Shown piece after piece: positions 1-7,476 of a stretch of 41,240 bases of DNA. This DNA comes from CAZJNX01 sp964547415. GTDB taxonomy: Bacteria > Pseudomonadota > Alphaproteobacteria > Rhizobiales > Amorphaceae. The position numbers were made by a program, and so were the translations under genes. The notes beneath the pieces are model-generated. The model was given only the letters and a program-made list of their open reading frames with translations. It did no database searches and was not told the origin of the DNA. The DNA lies in assembly GCA_964547415.1 (NCBI GenBank), contig CAZJNX010000010.1:1-41240 (forward strand), written 5' to 3'. The first letter of the stretch is position 1; each line of letters starts with the position of its first letter.

Positions 1-642
1 GGTCTTGGCGATGCCGATCTGCCGCAGGCGCGAGGGCTGCATCCGGACGACCGAGAAGCGCGACACGTCCCCGTCGAACTCGTCGAGCCGCTTCACCGCC
101 CAGGCCGAGCACAGGCCGGGCAGACGGCGCCGCGGAATGCCGTATTCCTTCTCCAGCATCTCGCCGTGCCGGGACGGGTCGAACAGGCCGAGGGGGCTCT
201 CGTAGATCGGGCTCACCTCGTCCCCCGCCTTGAGGACGTAGATGGGCTCCTCCTCCATCAGCTGCTTCAGCCGCTCGGCGAGGGAGGACTTGCCACCGCC
301 GACGGGACCGAGCAGATAGAGGATCTGCTTCTTCTCCTCCAGCCCCTGCGCGGCGTGGCGGAGGAAGCCGACGATGCGCTCGACGGTCTCCTCCATGCCG
401 TAGAAGTCCTTGAAGTACGGATAGACCTTGATCGTCCTGTTCTGGAAGATCCGGCCCAGCCGCGGGTCGCGCGAGGTATCGAGGAGCGTCGGCTCCCCGA
501 TCGCCTTGAGCATCCGCTCCGCGGCACTGGCGTACATGCCGGGATCGGTCCGGCAGCCCTCGAGGTACTCCTTCAGCGTGAGTTCCACGCTCTGCCGGCG
601 CGTGAACGAGTCCTTGAATGTCTCGAAGACATCAGTTGCCAT
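1..642 (-). CDS. prkA: PrkA-family serine protein kinase (N-terminal part, cut by window edge)
   Basis: The gene reads leftward from ATG at 642 and runs off the window with 214 codons and no stop; the family is about 640 residues, so about a third is present. PrkA/YeaG is a cytoplasmic Ser/Thr kinase with an AAA+-like P-loop, linked to stationary-phase and nutrient stress. Visible landmarks are the N-terminal FKDSFTRR and LTLKEYLEGC segments (residues 9-30), FKDFYGMEE (about 78-86) and the P-loop GPVGGGKSS at 112-120. It is followed by a conserved stretch around SPLGLFDP (149-156). A purine-rich GGGGAAG sits about 8 nt before the ATG. Family members usually precede a yeaH and spoVR homologue, which would lie outside the window. 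Family identity is secure; its substrate here is not known. Confidence 0.93.
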   Translation of the reverse strand, partial: MATDVFETFKDSFTRRQSVELTLKEYLEGCRTDPGMYASAAERMLKAIGEPTLLDTSRDPRLGRIFQNRTIKVYPYFKDFYGMEETVERIVGFLRHAAQGLEEKKQILYLLGPVGGGKSSLAERLKQLMEEEPIYVLKAGDEVSPIYESPLGLFDPSRHGEMLEKEYGIPRRRLPGLCSAWAVKRLDEFDGDVSRFSVVRMQPSRLRQIGIAKT

Positions 643-843
643 GTTCGATTCTTCCCCGGTTGGAGCACGCACCACTGGCGCAATCCCGGTGGACGCCCCT
701 ACGCGCGCCCAGCCTGCACCCGAACGTGCGGGTCGTCGTAGCCCTCGCCGGCGGCGCGAAAGGTCGCGCCCGCTCCGCATCCGCCTTGCCGGTCCGGACC
801 GAAGCCGGACGGGCGCCCGCGGTCGAGGGGGCGCAGAACCGCG

Positions 844-1263
844 CTATCGTCGGTAGGGATAACATCGCTCTCGATCGAGACCGAGGCCGAAGTGCCGTCC
901 GAGCGCCTCGATGGCTTCCCGGTGGTCCGGATAGGGATCGCCGTTGCGCTCGCCCACGATGACGATCTCCGCTCCCGGGCTCGCCCGGCCGCCGGGCGGC
1001 AGCATGGCCGTCACCCAGGGCGTCCCCTCCGCGTCCCGGAACGTGAGGAACAGGGGCATCTCGCGCTGGATGTGCGCCTCGAGCCCGATGTTCTGCTCGA
1101 TGTAGCGGTCGCTCGCAGGCCGATGGGACCGGCGGACCCGCTCCCTTGCCCGGCTGAAATGCTTCGCCACCGCGTGGGCCATGAGCGTCGATTCCTGTTC
1201 GGCTTCGGCCTCCGTCTCGATCCGGAACCAGCTGCCACCGGGGGCGTCGCACACGAACTTCAT
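844..1263 (-). CDS. conserved hypothetical protein, 139 aa
   Basis: I do not recognise a named domain. The protein is 139 residues, soluble, with no signal peptide or membrane segment. The start is ATG at 1263, with only a weak GGATGG upstream. The N-terminus (MKFVCDAPGG, WFRIETEAEAEQES) and the C-terminal RERCYPYRR look strongly constrained, and the third-position GC bias is that of a real gene. From memory, similar small proteins of unknown function occur in Hyphomicrobiales and relatives; this could not be checked. It is read in the same direction as prkA, 201 bp upstream of it, with no sign of translational coupling. The acidic-then-basic first half and conserved His/Asp/Arg residues are compatible with a small binding domain, but no function is assigned. 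Confidence 0.8.
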   Translation of the reverse strand: MKFVCDAPGGSWFRIETEAEAEQESTLMAHAVAKHFSRARERVRRSHRPASDRYIEQNIGLEAHIQREMPLFLTFRDAEGTPWVTAMLPPGGRASPGAEIVIVGERNGDPYPDHREAIEALGRHFGLGLDRERCYPYRR

Positions 1264-1462
1264 TCACACCATCCGCCGTCCGGAAAACGTTGAACCCGAA
1301 GGATGGATCCGAACAGAAAGGTGGCACCGCTCCGCCCGCCCCGCAACCTGCCATCCGACGCCGGGGGCCCGCCCCGCCGCCGATGCACCGCTCGTGCCAG
1401 TCTACGATAGCGGCGGAAGCTGGGGACAAGCTGCCGAATGTCAGCGCCCGTTGCGGCGCAGC

Positions 1463-1490
1463 GCCGCCGGGCGCGCGCACGCCCGGCGGC
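1463..1490 (-). terminator. perfect 11-bp hairpin downstream of the MBL hydrolase gene
   Basis: GCCGCCGGGCG at 1463-1473 is the exact reverse complement of CGCCCGGCGGC at 1480-1490, with a 6-nt loop. It lies 18 bp past the stop codon of the leftward MBL gene (1508). No T-run follows on the minus strand, so it could be a Rho-assisted terminator or an mRNA 3'-end stabiliser rather than a classical intrinsic terminator. Confidence 0.5.
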
Positions 1491-1507
1491 AGATCTTCGC
1501 CCGCCTG

Positions 1508-2464
1508 TCAGCCGCCCATCGGCACGAACGCGTAGCCCGCCCCGTCCCGCTCGATGCGCCCGGCGTTCGGGAAGCCGAAGTGGTAGCCCGCGACCGTGGC
1601 CCCGTCCGCGATCGCCTGGTCGAACAGGGCCTTGCGGGCCGCCTCGGCGCGCTCCGCGTCCATGTCGAAGACGGCGTGCCAGCCCGGGTTGGCGACGAAC
1701 AGGGCGGGGATATTCGCGATGTCGCCCGCGATCACGAGCTGCTCGTCCCCCGAGGCAACGACGAACACCGTGTGCCCCGGCGTGTGCCCGTGGGCGGCGC
1801 GGCTCGTGACGCCCGGCGCCACCTCCACCCCGTCGCCAATGCGACGCACGTTGTCCCAGGTGCCGATGGTGGCGCCGATCCGGTTGGCGAGCCCCCGCCG
1901 GTTCTCCGGCAGCGCCGAGACGGTGGCGGGATCCGTCCAGAAGGCGAACTCCGCCTCCGGCACCACGATCTCCGCGTCCGGGAAGACCTTTTCGTTCGTC
2001 TCGGCCGCCATCAGCCCGAAGATGTGGTCCGGGTGGAAGTGGGACACGAGCACCGTGTCGATGGAGGCCGGATCGACGCCGGCCGCCCGCAGGTGGTCCA
2101 TCATCGTCCCCGCGGTCGGGGCGAGCTGGCCGCCCGTTCCCGCGTCCACGAGGATCGTGCGACCGCCGGTGCGGATCAGCGTCTGGGCGAAGTTGATCGG
2201 CACGCGGTCGCGCGGGTGGCCGCCCTTCTCGAGGGCGTCGGCCACGTCCTCCACCTCGGCGTTGCCGACGAACGAGGGATCGAGAGGGCGCTCGAAATAG
2301 CCGTCGTGCAGGCCGATCAGCTCGATGTCGCCGATCTTGTAGGAAAAGAAGCCCTGACCCGTCTCGGCCCGGGCGGCCGGGGCCTGGAAGGCGAGGGGGC
2401 CGGAAAGCCCTAGCGCGGCGGCGCCGGCTCCGGCGAGAAGGGTCTCGCGGCGCGTCATGTCCAT
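1508..2464 (-). CDS. Tat-exported metallo-beta-lactamase-fold hydrolase
   Basis: This 318-aa protein is a zinc-dependent hydrolase of the MBL fold. The motif HFHPDH at 142-147 gives the HxHxDH metal ligands; further ligands are likely in the HGHTPGHT segment and the later GDIA (Asp). The N-terminus MTRRETLLAGAGAAALGL carries a twin-arginine signal ending near AARA, so the enzyme is probably periplasmic and exported folded. The start is ATG at 2464 (MDMTRRE), with GGGAG about 6 nt upstream; the frame stays open further upstream but lacks gene-like sequence. Its relatives include lactonases (AHL lactonase type), glyoxalase II-like and carboxylesterase-like enzymes, and substrate cannot be decided from the motif. 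It resembles the cytoplasmic MBL protein at 11550-12446. It stands alone between prkA-side genes and the SDR. Confidence 0.88.
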   Translation of the reverse strand: MDMTRRETLLAGAGAAALGLSGPLAFQAPAARAETGQGFFSYKIGDIELIGLHDGYFERPLDPSFVGNAEVEDVADALEKGGHPRDRVPINFAQTLIRTGGRTILVDAGTGGQLAPTAGTMMDHLRAAGVDPASIDTVLVSHFHPDHIFGLMAAETNEKVFPDAEIVVPEAEFAFWTDPATVSALPENRRGLANRIGATIGTWDNVRRIGDGVEVAPGVTSRAAHGHTPGHTVFVVASGDEQLVIAGDIANIPALFVANPGWHAVFDMDAERAEAARKALFDQAIADGATVAGYHFGFPNAGRIERDGAGYAFVPMGG

Positions 2465-2691
2465 CGTCGTCTCCCGGAAAGGCCGGCAACGGCGCGTGCC
2501 GGCTCTGGCATGAAGGCCGGCAGAGGCCTCCGCCGACAGGCTTAGCGGCGCGGGTGGCTGCGACAAGCGACCGCTCGCGAGAACGTGATCGGGACGCCGC
2601 GGAACCGGCCCTGCCGGACGCGGGGCTTGATCGCCGGTGCCGGGCGGGTACCGATGGCGAGGGGACGGGAAAGGCGCGGGAGGCGCTGCGG

Positions 2692-3435
2692 ATGACGGGC
2701 GAGCTTCGGGGACACAGGGCGCTGGTGACGGGCGCGGCGGGCAACATCGGCCGCGCCGTCGCCCTCGCCCTCGCGGACGGCGGCGCGGACGTCGCCGTCC
2801 ACACCGGATCCGACGAGGCGGGGCTCGCCGAGACGGCGCGCCTCCTCGCCGAGCGCGGCGTGCGGGTCCACGCCGCCGTTGCCGACCTCCGCGACCCGGA
2901 CGCCGTCGCCGGCCTCGTGGCGGACGCCACCCGGGCCCTCGGGGGCCTGTCGATCGTCGTGAACAACGCCTCGCGGCGCAGCCACACCCCCGTCGGCGAG
3001 ATCCCCCTCGCCGAGTGGCGGGAGGTGATGGCCGTCAACCTCGACGCGCCGTTCCTCGTCGTGCAGGCGGCCCTGCCGGCGCTCCGGGCCTCCGGCCAGG
3101 GCACGGTCGTGAACATCGGCGGGCTCACCGCCCACACCGGCGCCCCCGGCCGCGCCCACGTGATCGCGTCCAAGGCAGGCGTGGTCGGCCTCACGAAGGC
3201 CCTCGCCGCCGAGCTCGCCGGCGAGGGGATCACGGCGAACGTCGTGGTGCCCGGGACCATCGACACGGTGCGGGGCAAGAGCTCGGGCGCCGCCCCGGCC
3301 ACCCCCTCGAACCTCGCCGGACGCCTCGGCCGCCCGGAGGAGGTGGCGGCGGCCGTCCGCTACCTGTGCTCGCCGGGCGCCCGGTACGTCACCGGCCAGA
3401 CCCTCCACGTCACGGGCGGTGCCTATCTTCCCTGA
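2692..3435 (+). CDS. SDR-fold protein lacking catalytic Ser and Tyr
   Basis: This 247-aa protein has the short-chain dehydrogenase Rossmann fold: cofactor motif TGAAGNIG (13-20), the NNAS motif (91-94), structural Asn116 and the C-terminal PG and TGG elements. The tetrad is broken. Lys161 is in place (ASK), but the residue four before it is Val157 instead of Tyr, and position 144, where the catalytic Ser is expected, is Gly (NIGG). The protein is full length with an intact frame, so it is not obviously a pseudogene; it may bind a nucleotide without reducing, or use an unusual mechanism. The start ATG at 2692 was chosen because the Rossmann strand begins there; the preceding open frame is low-complexity. 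It converges on the ABC ATPase gene with only 3 bp between stops. Confidence 0.85.
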   Translation: MTGELRGHRALVTGAAGNIGRAVALALADGGADVAVHTGSDEAGLAETARLLAERGVRVHAAVADLRDPDAVAGLVADATRALGGLSIVVNNASRRSHTPVGEIPLAEWREVMAVNLDAPFLVVQAALPALRASGQGTVVNIGGLTAHTGAPGRAHVIASKAGVVGLTKALAAELAGEGITANVVVPGTIDTVRGKSSGAAPATPSNLAGRLGRPEEVAAAVRYLCSPGARYVTGQTLHVTGGAYLP

Positions 3436-3438
3436 GCC

Positions 3439-4566
3439 TCACGACAGGAGAAGCCGCACGTCCGCCGGCGACCAGGCGAGGGACACCCGGTCGCCGATGG
3501 CCGCCGCCGCCGCCGGCGAGCCGGGCGGCACGTCCGCCACCACGCTCGCACCGCCGCCGGCCCGGACCACGAGGCGGACCGCGTTGCCGAGGAAGCTCCG
3601 CTCCTCGACGATGCCCTCCGCCCCCTCCCCGTCGGCGACATCGACGGCGTCCGCCGCCACCCGCTCGTAGCGCAGCGCCACCGAGACCGGCCGCCCGGCC
3701 TCCACACCGGCCCCATCCGCGGCCGCGGCGAGGCGGATCGTCCCGCAGTCGACGAGGCAGCGCCCGTCCCGCACCTCGGCCACCGTCCCGTCGTAAAGGT
3801 TCGTGTGGCCGACGAAGGCGGCGACGGCCCGGCTCGCCGGCCGCTCGTAGATCGCCTCGGGCGTGCCGATCTGGAGGATGCGCCCCGCCTCCATGACGGC
3901 GATGCGGTCCGACATCGCCATCGCCTCCCCCTGGTCGTGGGTGACGAAGACGAAGGTGCTGCCGACCGCCCGCTGGAGGCGCCTGAGCTCGGCCTGCATC
4001 TGGATGCGCAGCTGCAGGTCGAGCGCGCCGAGCGGCTCGTCGAGGAGGAGGACCGACGGCTCGTTGACGAGCGCCCGCGCCATCGCCACCCGCTGGCGCT
4101 GGCCGCCGGACAATTCGTTGACCATCCGCTTCCCGTAGCCCTCGAGGCGCACGAGGGCGAGCGCCTCCTCCACCTTGCGGCGGATCTCCGCCCGCGGGCG
4201 GCGGCCGACCCGCAGCCCGAAGGCGACGTTCTCGAAGACGGAGATGTGCGGGAACAGGGCGAGGTGCTGGAAGATCATGTTGGTGGTGCGGGCGTAGGGC
4301 GGCAGGCCCGAAACGCTCGCCCCGTCGATCCGGATCTCGCCCGTCGTCGGCGTCTCGAAGCCGCCGATCATCCGAAGCAGCGTCGTCTTCCCGCAGCCCG
4401 ACGGCCCGAGCAGCGAGAAGAACTCGCCCCGCCCGATGGCGAGGGAAAGCTCGTGGAGCGCGACCGTGTCGCCGAACGACTTGGAGACGCCACGCGCCTC
4501 CACGGCCGGGACGCCGGCAAGCCCGCCCGGCGCGACCCGGCCCTCGACCGCAACGACGCCGTCCAT
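3439..4566 (-). CDS. ABC transporter ATP-binding protein (PotA/polyamine-importer type)
   Basis: This is the ATPase of a type I ABC importer on the cytoplasmic face of the inner membrane, 375 aa from ATG 4566. Walker A GPSGCGKTT is at 54-62, the Q-loop Gln at 100, the signature LSGGQ at 152-156, Walker B LLLDEP at 173-178 and the H-loop His at 211 (THDQ). A C-terminal TOBE-like beta-rich region of about 100 residues follows, as in PotA, FbpC and UgpC. The start is ambiguous: GTG at 4578 would add four residues, but the ATG at 4566 has GGAG at ideal spacing. It is the last gene of the hyuA1 operon, 25 bp after the binding-protein stop. The substrate is unknown; the link to HyuAB suggests a nitrogenous compound. 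Confidence 0.93.
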   Translation of the reverse strand: MDGVVAVEGRVAPGGLAGVPAVEARGVSKSFGDTVALHELSLAIGRGEFFSLLGPSGCGKTTLLRMIGGFETPTTGEIRIDGASVSGLPPYARTTNMIFQHLALFPHISVFENVAFGLRVGRRPRAEIRRKVEEALALVRLEGYGKRMVNELSGGQRQRVAMARALVNEPSVLLLDEPLGALDLQLRIQMQAELRRLQRAVGSTFVFVTHDQGEAMAMSDRIAVMEAGRILQIGTPEAIYERPASRAVAAFVGHTNLYDGTVAEVRDGRCLVDCGTIRLAAAADGAGVEAGRPVSVALRYERVAADAVDVADGEGAEGIVEERSFLGNAVRLVVRAGGGASVVADVPPGSPAAAAAIGDRVSLAWSPADVRLLLS

Positions 4567-4591
4567 GTCGCGCTCCACGAGTGCCCGCCCC

Positions 4592-5710
4592 TCAGGCCGA
4601 CTTTACGGTGTTCCAGACCTCGATCCACCGGTCCATGTCCGGCGGGAAGCTCATGTTGTAGACCTTGAGGTCCCGCTCGGCGAGGTCGAGGCCGAGCTTG
4701 CGCTGCTCCTGCGGCGAGAACTCGGAGACGACGGACTGGGAGGTCGACGGGTAGTTGGTCACCCGCGTCAGCACCGTGCCGAATTCCTTCGACAGCATGG
4801 CGTTGATGACCCTCATGGCGGCCTCGGCGTTGGGCGCGTCCTTGGGCACGAAGCCGGACTGGTTCCAGGTGAGAAGCCCGTCCGACGGCCAGTTGTTGGT
4901 GACGTTCATGCCCTGCCGCTGCAGCGCCGCGCGCATGGCGATCCAGCCGTACATGGCCCAGACCTCGCCCGAGGAGACGAGGTTCACCGCCTCGCCGAAG
5001 GCCGACCACATGGTCCGGATCACCGGCTTCTTGGAGATCAGGAAGGCCTCGACCTCCTTCAGGTCCGAGGCCGCCATGTTCACCGGATCCTCGATCCCCA
5101 TGTGGAGGCCAGCCACCATGATCATGCCGTGGGCGTCGTCGCGCCAGGCGATGCGCCCCTTGTAGCGCTCGTCGAACAGGAGGCCCCAGGACTGGGTCTC
5201 GGGCTCCTCGGTCGGGATCTGGTCGGCGTTGTAGATGACCGAGTCGTACCCCCACACGACCGGGATCATGAAGGTGTCGCCGCCACGCTTGACGACCTGG
5301 TCGGCGAACATGGGCATCAGGTCGCCCGCGTTCGGGATGAGCGACATGTCGAGGGGCATGATCCGCTCCTGCCCCGCGCCCGCGCCCAGCGCCGAATCCT
5401 TGATGAACTGGGTGAGGGAGACCATCAGGTCGTAGCGCGACGTGCCGCCCGGCGCCATCAGCTTGGCGAGGGTGTCGGTGGGCGACACGTACGGCGCATT
5501 CTCGATGCGGGCGTCGGCGATCCGTTCGGCGATGGGCCGGCCCTCGTCGGGCATGAAGGGCCCGGGCATCACCGCCACCACCGACGGCCGGTCCTGGGCG
5601 AGGGCGAGGCCCGGCAGGAGCCCGGACAGCGCACCCGCGCCGGCGAGGCCGCCCGCCCCCTTCAGGAGCGTGCGGCGGTCGGGGCGGAGCCCCGAGATCT
5701 TGGCGTTCAT
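4592..5710 (-). CDS. ABC transporter periplasmic substrate-binding protein (PotD/PotF-like)
   Basis: This 372-aa extracellular solute-binding protein has a twin-arginine-type leader (DRRTLLKG at 11-18, hydrophobic AGGLAGAGALSG, cleavage near ALAQD), so it is exported to the periplasm. The mature part has the spermidine/putrescine-type two-lobe pattern, with segments such as YDLMVSL, PVVWGYDSVIYNADQ and W..LFDERYKGRIAW, which in PotD-like proteins contact ligand. It binds substrate and delivers it to the two permeases encoded just upstream. ATG 5710 has GAGGAG about 10 nt upstream. Polyamine-type binding proteins also serve for opines, amino acid derivatives and aminoalkyl phosphonates, so the neighbouring hydantoinase is the better guide to ligand. 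Confidence 0.92.
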   Translation of the reverse strand: MNAKISGLRPDRRTLLKGAGGLAGAGALSGLLPGLALAQDRPSVVAVMPGPFMPDEGRPIAERIADARIENAPYVSPTDTLAKLMAPGGTSRYDLMVSLTQFIKDSALGAGAGQERIMPLDMSLIPNAGDLMPMFADQVVKRGGDTFMIPVVWGYDSVIYNADQIPTEEPETQSWGLLFDERYKGRIAWRDDAHGMIMVAGLHMGIEDPVNMAASDLKEVEAFLISKKPVIRTMWSAFGEAVNLVSSGEVWAMYGWIAMRAALQRQGMNVTNNWPSDGLLTWNQSGFVPKDAPNAEAAMRVINAMLSKEFGTVLTRVTNYPSTSQSVVSEFSPQEQRKLGLDLAERDLKVYNMSFPPDMDRWIEVWNTVKSA

Positions 5711-5730
5711 GGTCCTTGTCTCCTCGTTCT

Positions 5731-6576
5731 TCAGCCGTTCCCCCCGGTTTCCCGGGCTCTCGCGTCGGCGCGGCGGGCGAAGACGAAGCCGACCAGCGAT
5801 GCGAACACCGACACGAACACGATGATGACGGCCATCGCCGGAAGCTCCGGCGCGAGCTCCTGGACGATGAGGCTCCAGAACGCGACCGGGATCGTCCGGT
5901 CGAAGCCGATGACGAACAGGGTGCGGATGAACTCGTCGAACGACAGGCTGAAGGAAAAGAGCGCCGTCGCCAGGATCCCCGGCAGCACCACCGGCAGCGT
6001 CACCCGCCGGAAGACCTCGAAGGGCCGCGCCCCGAGGTCCATCGCCGCCTCCTCGAGCGAGCGGTCGAAGCCGTGGATGCGCGGGTAGAGCGTCAGGAAA
6101 GCGAACGGAAGCACCAAGTTCACGTGGGCGACGAGCACGGTGGAATAGAGCGCGGAGCGCACGCCCAGATAGCCGAAGAAGATGAGGAGGACGATGCCCG
6201 CGATGATCCCCGGCATGATGATCGGCAGGAGCACCAGGTTGAAGATCGCCTGCTTGCCCGGGAAGTCGTGCCGGAACGCCAGCGCCAGCATGAGGGCGAG
6301 CGCCGTCGCGATCACCGCGGCGAGCGCCCCGACGCTGACGGAGTGCCACAGGGCCGCGAGGAGGTCCGGGCTCGACAGGACCTCCCGGTACCAGCCGAGG
6401 GTCCAGCCCGTCACCGGAAAGCCCGTCACCTCCGAGGCGTTGAAGGACAGGACCGCGATGGTGGCGAGCGGCCCGTAGAGAAACAGGTAGAAGAGCGCCG
6501 CGTAGCCCCACATGGCCGCCCGCCAGCCCGCGTAGGGCCGGCGCACCCGCGCCTCGCCCGCCGCCGGCGCCCTCAT
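5731..6576 (-). CDS. ABC transporter permease (PotC/YdcV-like)
   Basis: This inner-membrane permease of 281 aa has about six membrane segments (one near residues 25-45, the rest between about 75 and 265). The cytoplasmic EAA loop is recognisable as EEAAMDLGARPFEVFRRV, which couples to the ATPase. The pattern matches the second permease of spermidine/putrescine-type importers. The ATG at 6576 overlaps the stop of the preceding permease gene as ATGA, indicating translational coupling, so the longer upstream frame is not used. A 20-bp gap separates it from the binding-protein gene. Confidence 0.92.
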   Translation of the reverse strand: MRAPAAGEARVRRPYAGWRAAMWGYAALFYLFLYGPLATIAVLSFNASEVTGFPVTGWTLGWYREVLSSPDLLAALWHSVSVGALAAVIATALALMLALAFRHDFPGKQAIFNLVLLPIIMPGIIAGIVLLIFFGYLGVRSALYSTVLVAHVNLVLPFAFLTLYPRIHGFDRSLEEAAMDLGARPFEVFRRVTLPVVLPGILATALFSFSLSFDEFIRTLFVIGFDRTIPVAFWSLIVQELAPELPAMAVIIVFVSVFASLVGFVFARRADARARETGGNG

Positions 6577-7466
6577 CCCGCCCCCCCGGAGAAGACCTTG
6601 CCGAGCCCGATCCACCGGCTCGCCACGAGCAGAAGCACCAGCACGATGGCGATCAGCGTGATCGACAGGGCCGAGCCGAACGCCCAGTTGTTGTTGCCGA
6701 GGAACTGGCTCGCGATCACGTTGCCGTACATGAGCCCCGAGGGTCCGCCGAGGAGCTGGGGCGTGACGTAGGCGCCGACGGCCAGCAGGAACACCATGAT
6801 GGAGCCCGACAGCACCCCGGGCCAGGACAACGGCAACAGCACCCGCCAGAAGATCTCGAAAGGCCGCGCGCCGAGGTCAGCCGCCGCCTCGATCAGCGCC
6901 GGGTCGATCTTTTCCAGCGAAAGGTAGATCGGCAGCGTCATGAACAGGGTGTAGACGTAGACGAGCCCGAGGAGCACCGCCCCCTCGTTGTAGAGCAGGA
7001 AGTCGAGCGGCTCGGAGATGAGGCCGACCGCCATCAGCCCTTCGTTGATCGCCCCCTGCCGGCCGAGGATGGGCAGCCACACGAAGGTGCGCACCACGTA
7101 GCTCGTCCAGAACGGCAGGAAGATGAGAATGACGAACAGCGCCTTCTTCAGCCCCTTCAGCCGCGACAGGGTGAACGCGATCGGCCAGGACACCACGAGC
7201 GCGATCAGCGTGGTCACGACCGCGATCCTGAGCGTCTTCAGAAGCTGCTCGTAGTAGAGCGGGTTCCCGAAGATGCGGGCGTAGTTCTCGAGCACGAAAT
7301 CCGGCCGCGTGCCGAAGATCGTCGACTTCCAGAACGACATCGCCAGCATGAACAGGAGCGGCGCCAACCCGAAGGCGAGGAGCCAGACGACCGCCGGCGC
7401 GGCGAGGAGCACCGGGTTCCCGATGGGCCGCCCCGCCGTCTCCGCCGCCCGCCGCCGGAAGGCCAT
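6573..7466 (-). CDS. ABC transporter permease (PotB/YdcU-like)
   Basis: This 297-aa inner-membrane permease is the first of the pair. It has a hydrophobic N-terminal segment (about 20-45), the LLKTLRIAVVTTLIALVVSW stretch typical of the family, a FLPFWTSYVVRTFVW segment and the EAA loop EAAADLGARPFEIFWRV. It forms the heterodimeric channel with the product of the next gene. It starts 10 bp after hyuB1, so enzyme and transporter genes share one transcript. Confidence 0.92.
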   Translation of the reverse strand: MAFRRRAAETAGRPIGNPVLLAAPAVVWLLAFGLAPLLFMLAMSFWKSTIFGTRPDFVLENYARIFGNPLYYEQLLKTLRIAVVTTLIALVVSWPIAFTLSRLKGLKKALFVILIFLPFWTSYVVRTFVWLPILGRQGAINEGLMAVGLISEPLDFLLYNEGAVLLGLVYVYTLFMTLPIYLSLEKIDPALIEAAADLGARPFEIFWRVLLPLSWPGVLSGSIMVFLLAVGAYVTPQLLGGPSGLMYGNVIASQFLGNNNWAFGSALSITLIAIVLVLLLVASRWIGLGKVFSGGAG

Positions 7467-7476
7467 CGCCCGCCCC

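Noticed and set aside
790..801. CGGTCCGGACCG palindrome upstream of prkA as an operator
   Set aside because: It is a pure GC-type palindrome about 150 bp from the start, with no second copy or linked regulator; chance is likely at this base composition.
2542..3408. Leftward open frame opposite the tetrad-deficient SDR
   Set aside because: It is antisense to an SDR fold with clear motifs and has low-complexity composition.
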